This document shows, in pieces, positions 6,587 to 8,473 of a stretch of 8,473 nucleotides of DNA. Position numbers and translations under genes: made by a program. Every line of letters starts with the position of its first letter. The stretch's first letter is position 1. This DNA comes from Candidatus Woesearchaeota archaeon. GTDB lineage: Archaea; Nanobdellota; Nanobdellia; Woesearchaeales; WAPJ01. Location: contig WIAN01000128.1 of assembly GCA_015519985.1 (NCBI GenBank), positions 1 to 8,473 of the forward strand. The letters run 5' to 3'. The notes under the pieces were generated by a model, which made no database searches, had not been told where the DNA came from, and saw only the letters and a program-made list of their open reading frames with translations.

Positions 6587-6997
6587 ATGGAAAAAACAAT
6601 ATTAGAAAAATACTATTTATTTACAACAACATTATTATTGTTAGATTTATTTTATATAATAATTTTAAAAAAAGGAAACATTAATTATTTCAATTTAATA
6701 ATATTAACATTACTTTCAATAAATTATATTTTGTTTTTATTCTCAATAGTATTAAAAGAAAAAAAAGCTTTATTAGAACTGTCATTAACAATAATATTTT
6801 TAAACATATTATTTTCAACAATAAACATAATAAACTATTATTATTTTAACACACAATTTTTAATAAACAAAAAAGAATATAATTTTTTTATAATACTATT
6901 ATTTTTTTCTATAACAATAATATTTTTTGATTATATCTTAAATTTTATAGAAAAAATAAAAATAAAAAAAATTGAAAATAAAAAATTAAAACAATAA
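6587..6997 (+). CDS. Small four-helix membrane protein, unknown function
   Basis: This 136-residue, very hydrophobic protein has predicted membrane helices at about 9-28, 33-57, 63-87 and 98-120, short Lys-containing loops, and a Lys-rich basic tail (121-136) that should be cytoplasmic. No catalytic or metal-binding motif is visible and I do not recognise a family. Its ATG lies 6 bases after the permease stop, so the two are almost certainly co-transcribed; a role as a partner or stabiliser of the permease is inference. It converges with the SLT-like gene with only 7 bases between the two stop codons. The A-rich end of this gene supplies U-runs on the opposite strand that could terminate the minus-strand transcript. 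Confidence 0.65.
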   Translation: MEKTILEKYYLFTTTLLLLDLFYIIILKKGNINYFNLIILTLLSINYILFLFSIVLKEKKALLELSLTIIFLNILFSTINIINYYYFNTQFLINKKEYNFFIILLFFSITIIFFDYILNFIEKIKIKKIENKKLKQ

Positions 6998-7004
6998 AAA
7001 ACAA

Positions 7005-8021
7005 TCAATTATTTTCTAAGAGTTCAGAAGTAATATTAACTTCTTTTAAATTATAACTTCCATTTTTAAAAGCAGTATAAGCAATTAGAGCTCTTTCAGC
7101 ATAATCAAAAACATCTTCAGAATATTTTTCTTTTAAAAATTTTTCAGCTAAACCATCTAACTTTTTTCCTGATTTGTCTTTTAAATTAAAAGAATTAACA
7201 TAACTTACAAAAGAATCAATAGTTCCGGGTCCTGCATAATAAGAAGCAAAAACAATTCTTAAAGGAAAACTTTCATAATCATATTTTTCAGAAAAATCTT
7301 TTGCTTTATCCAAAACATCTTTAACATACAAAACAGAAGCATAAACATTATCTTCAACATTACACAAATTTAAATTCAAACCATACTTTTTATTTAAAGT
7401 TTCTTTTGTATCAAAAGTAACATGCATAGGAGCAACAGCAACTTTAGAATCATTATTATAAAGACCCATACTTTCATTATTAACAATTGCATACAAAGTA
7501 TTTTCATCAACACCAAATTTTGAAGAATAACTTTCAATAATCTCAGCTAAAGTTTTATTTGATGTTATTCTTTTATTACAAAGATTATAATTTGCTTTAT
7601 TATAAAAAGTTTCTTTAACAGGCGAGTTAAGATTATTAACTGTTGTTTTTAACCTTCTTAAATCCGGACTTTCAGAATAAGGAACTTCAACCAAAACTTT
7701 TTTTTCAACTCCTTCTTCTTTTATTGTTTTTATTCTGGAAACAACATTAACTTTATAAACAGCTTTATCATAAGGATTGTATAAAGAAAAAACATTATTA
7801 ACTTCGTTATTGTTTTGTTTTTCCTCAACAATCCCTTCATCTAACTTAACATTGTTAGGATTATTATTATTAGAAACAATACTTTCTAAAGTTTTAGAAT
7901 TATCAAAATTTTTGGGGGCAAAATTATTTACAAAACTATTAACTGGATTAGGAAAACTTAAAAGAGCTAAAGCTAAAGCAGTACTGTAAGCCAAACCTCT
8001 TAATGTTTTTCTAAAATTCAT
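7005..8021 (-). CDS. Secreted SLT/lysozyme-like putative wall hydrolase
   Basis: The 338-residue protein has a signal peptide (basic start MNFRKTLRG, hydrophobic core about 10-22, cleavage probably near residue 29) and an Asn-rich linker with an unrecognised segment (31-150). A lytic-transglycosylase (SLT) or goose-lysozyme-like domain follows at about 155-320. The SLT layout is visible: helix SKFGVDENTLYAIVNNES with the candidate catalytic Glu183 followed by Ser184, APMHVT (197-202) where bacterial enzymes have GLMQ, N225 with NVYASVLYVKDVL, ASYYAGPGTIDSF (259-271) matching the AYNAGPG motif, and Tyr308 in a late helix. C148 and C220 could form a disulfide. The bacterial family cleaves murein between MurNAc and GlcNAc; archaea lack murein, so the target here is unknown. 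ATG at 8021 was chosen because it directly begins the basic n-region; GTG at 8030 would add three residues. The stop is TGA. Confidence 0.78.
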   Translation of the reverse strand: MNFRKTLRGLAYSTALALALLSFPNPVNSFVNNFAPKNFDNSKTLESIVSNNNNPNNVKLDEGIVEEKQNNNEVNNVFSLYNPYDKAVYKVNVVSRIKTIKEEGVEKKVLVEVPYSESPDLRRLKTTVNNLNSPVKETFYNKANYNLCNKRITSNKTLAEIIESYSSKFGVDENTLYAIVNNESMGLYNNDSKVAVAPMHVTFDTKETLNKKYGLNLNLCNVEDNVYASVLYVKDVLDKAKDFSEKYDYESFPLRIVFASYYAGPGTIDSFVSYVNSFNLKDKSGKKLDGLAEKFLKEKYSEDVFDYAERALIAYTAFKNGSYNLKEVNITSELLENN

Positions 8022-8040
8022 AAAAACCACATTTTTATCT

Positions 8041-8066
8041 TTATTTTACCTACGTTTATTTTATTT
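8041..8066 (-). promoter_or_regulatory. Candidate promoter region for the SLT-like gene
   Basis: On the minus strand this stretch holds two AT-rich TATA-like elements. TAAAATAA (8041-8048) is about 23 bases from the ATG at 8021. TAAAATAAA (about 8055-8063) would start transcription near 8033 and leave a leader of about 12 bases containing GTGGT. Neither stands out clearly from the background, so the promoter is only localised to the region. Confidence 0.25.
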
Positions 8067-8088
8067 ACTTTTAGGTAGTAAAATACCT
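8043..8088. repeat. Three TACCT motifs / imperfect inverted repeat in divergent promoter gap
   Basis: TACCT occurs at 8047-8051 and 8084-8088, and its complement AGGTA at 8073-8077. The outer pair forms an imperfect inverted repeat, ATTTTACCTAC (8043-8053) with GTAGTAAAAT (8075-8084), with one unpaired C and a 21-base loop. The right pair forms a short dyad, AGGTA-six bases-TACCT. The cluster sits between divergent genes, and its last copy abuts the TATA box of the HIT gene, so an operator for a DNA-binding regulator is plausible but unproven. Confidence 0.4.
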
Positions 8089-8096
8089 TTTTAAAT
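8088..8096 (+). promoter_or_regulatory. TATA-like box for the HIT gene
   Basis: TTTTTAAAT is centred about 27 bases before the ATG at 8119, the same geometry as before the permease, and implies a leaderless mRNA. It touches the third TACCT motif, so a protein bound there could block or aid promoter recognition. Confidence 0.55.
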
Positions 8097-8118
8097 CTTT
8101 CTAATTTTAAAAAAAACT

Positions 8119-8473
8119 ATGGAAAACAAAGATTTTGATGAAAACTGCATATTTTGTAAAATAGTAAAAAAACAATTGCCTTCAAATATTGTTTATGAAG
8201 ACGAAAATTTTTTAGCATTTTTAGATATAAACCCTGTAAATAAAGGACATACATTGGTAATTCCTAAAAAACATAAAAAACATTTATTGGAAGAAAATGA
8301 TGAAACTTTACAAGAATATTTAAAAGTTGTTAAAAAAGTAGCATTAGCAGTAAAAAAAGCAACAAATGCAGGAGGAATAAATGTAATGAATAATATAGAA
8401 AAAACAGCGGGACAAGTAATATTTCATACACACATCCACATCATTCCAAGATTTGAAAATGACGGTTTAAAAT
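8119..8473 (+). CDS. HIT-family nucleotide hydrolase/transferase, 3'-truncated
   Basis: The first 118 residues are visible; the window ends before the stop. The histidine-triad signature HTHIHII spans 103-109, with His105 matching the family's nucleophile and His44 in GHTLVIPK matching the supporting histidine. CIFC (10-13) near the start is the usual CxxC of zinc-binding HIT proteins, followed by the typical YEDENFLAFLDINP (26-39). AGQ (97-99) precedes the triad and PRF follows it. The arrangement matches the common HinT/'HIT family' branch, which hydrolyses nucleoside phosphoramidates, dinucleoside polyphosphates or aminoacyl-adenylates; the particular substrate cannot be assigned. The full protein should be about 135-150 residues, so only a short end is missing. 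ATG 8119 was chosen because it begins the conserved CIFC region and lies 27 bases after a TATA-like box. It is cytoplasmic and divergent from the SLT-like gene. Confidence 0.92.
   Translation, partial: MENKDFDENCIFCKIVKKQLPSNIVYEDENFLAFLDINPVNKGHTLVIPKKHKKHLLEENDETLQEYLKVVKKVALAVKKATNAGGINVMNNIEKTAGQVIFHTHIHIIPRFENDGLK

Noticed and set aside
7777..7989. Plus-strand frame with a hydrophobic, signal-like sequence opposite the SLT gene start
   Set aside because: It overlaps the signal peptide region of the minus gene; its Leu-rich content is the complement of Lys/Asn/Ser/Ala codons.

Overview
The window is very AT-rich, roughly a quarter G+C by eye, and looks like a chromosomal segment of an archaeon. 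A small-genome DPANN lineage of the Woesearchaeota/Pacearchaeota type fits best. The evidence is TATA-like boxes centred about 26-28 bases before several start codons with almost no leader (the leaderless archaeal promoter layout), membrane-anchored surface proteins built from Ig-like modules with a Thr-rich stalk, an archaeal-type ICC/SbcD-like phosphoesterase, and T-rich tracts without stable hairpins after genes. The lineage is inferred; no rRNA or marker gene is present. No tRNA, CRISPR array, transposase or integrase was seen.

Layout. (1) Bases 1-681 (+): C-terminal part of a tandem Ig-like surface protein, ending in a Thr/Lys/Glu stalk and one membrane anchor; its 5' end lies outside the window. 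(2) Bases 756-1649 (-): a nucleotidyltransferase with a helical, HEPN-like C-terminal half. (3) Bases 1754-2584 (-): a metallophosphoesterase with all five metal-site motifs. (4) Bases 2647-2901 (+): an 84-residue zinc-finger protein, divergent from the phosphoesterase across a 62-base gap with a central TATA-like box. (5) Bases 3005-4513 (+): a secreted-then-anchored Ig-like protein with a further beta-rich domain on the predicted cytoplasmic side. (6) Bases 4640-6580 (+): an APC-family amino-acid permease carrying a C-terminal methyltransferase-like domain. It is followed 6 bases later by (7) bases 6587-6997 (+), a four-helix membrane protein, probably in the same operon. (8) Bases 7005-8021 (-): a secreted protein with a lysozyme/SLT-like domain, which is unexpected in an organism assumed to have no murein. 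(9) From 8119 (+): a HIT-family nucleotide hydrolase/transferase, cut by the window end. The gap between (8) and (9) carries three copies of a TACCT motif.

How the parts may fit: much of the window concerns the cell envelope and exchange with the surroundings (two anchored Ig-like proteins, an amino-acid importer, a small membrane partner, a secreted wall-hydrolase-like protein), as expected for a cell with reduced biosynthesis that scavenges or lives on others. The remaining genes are small housekeeping or regulatory enzymes. The two most interesting items are the permease/methyltransferase-like fusion, whose SAM-binding motif looks degenerate, and the secreted SLT-like protein. A third is strand-wide: plus-strand genes favour A-ending codons and minus-strand genes T-ending codons.
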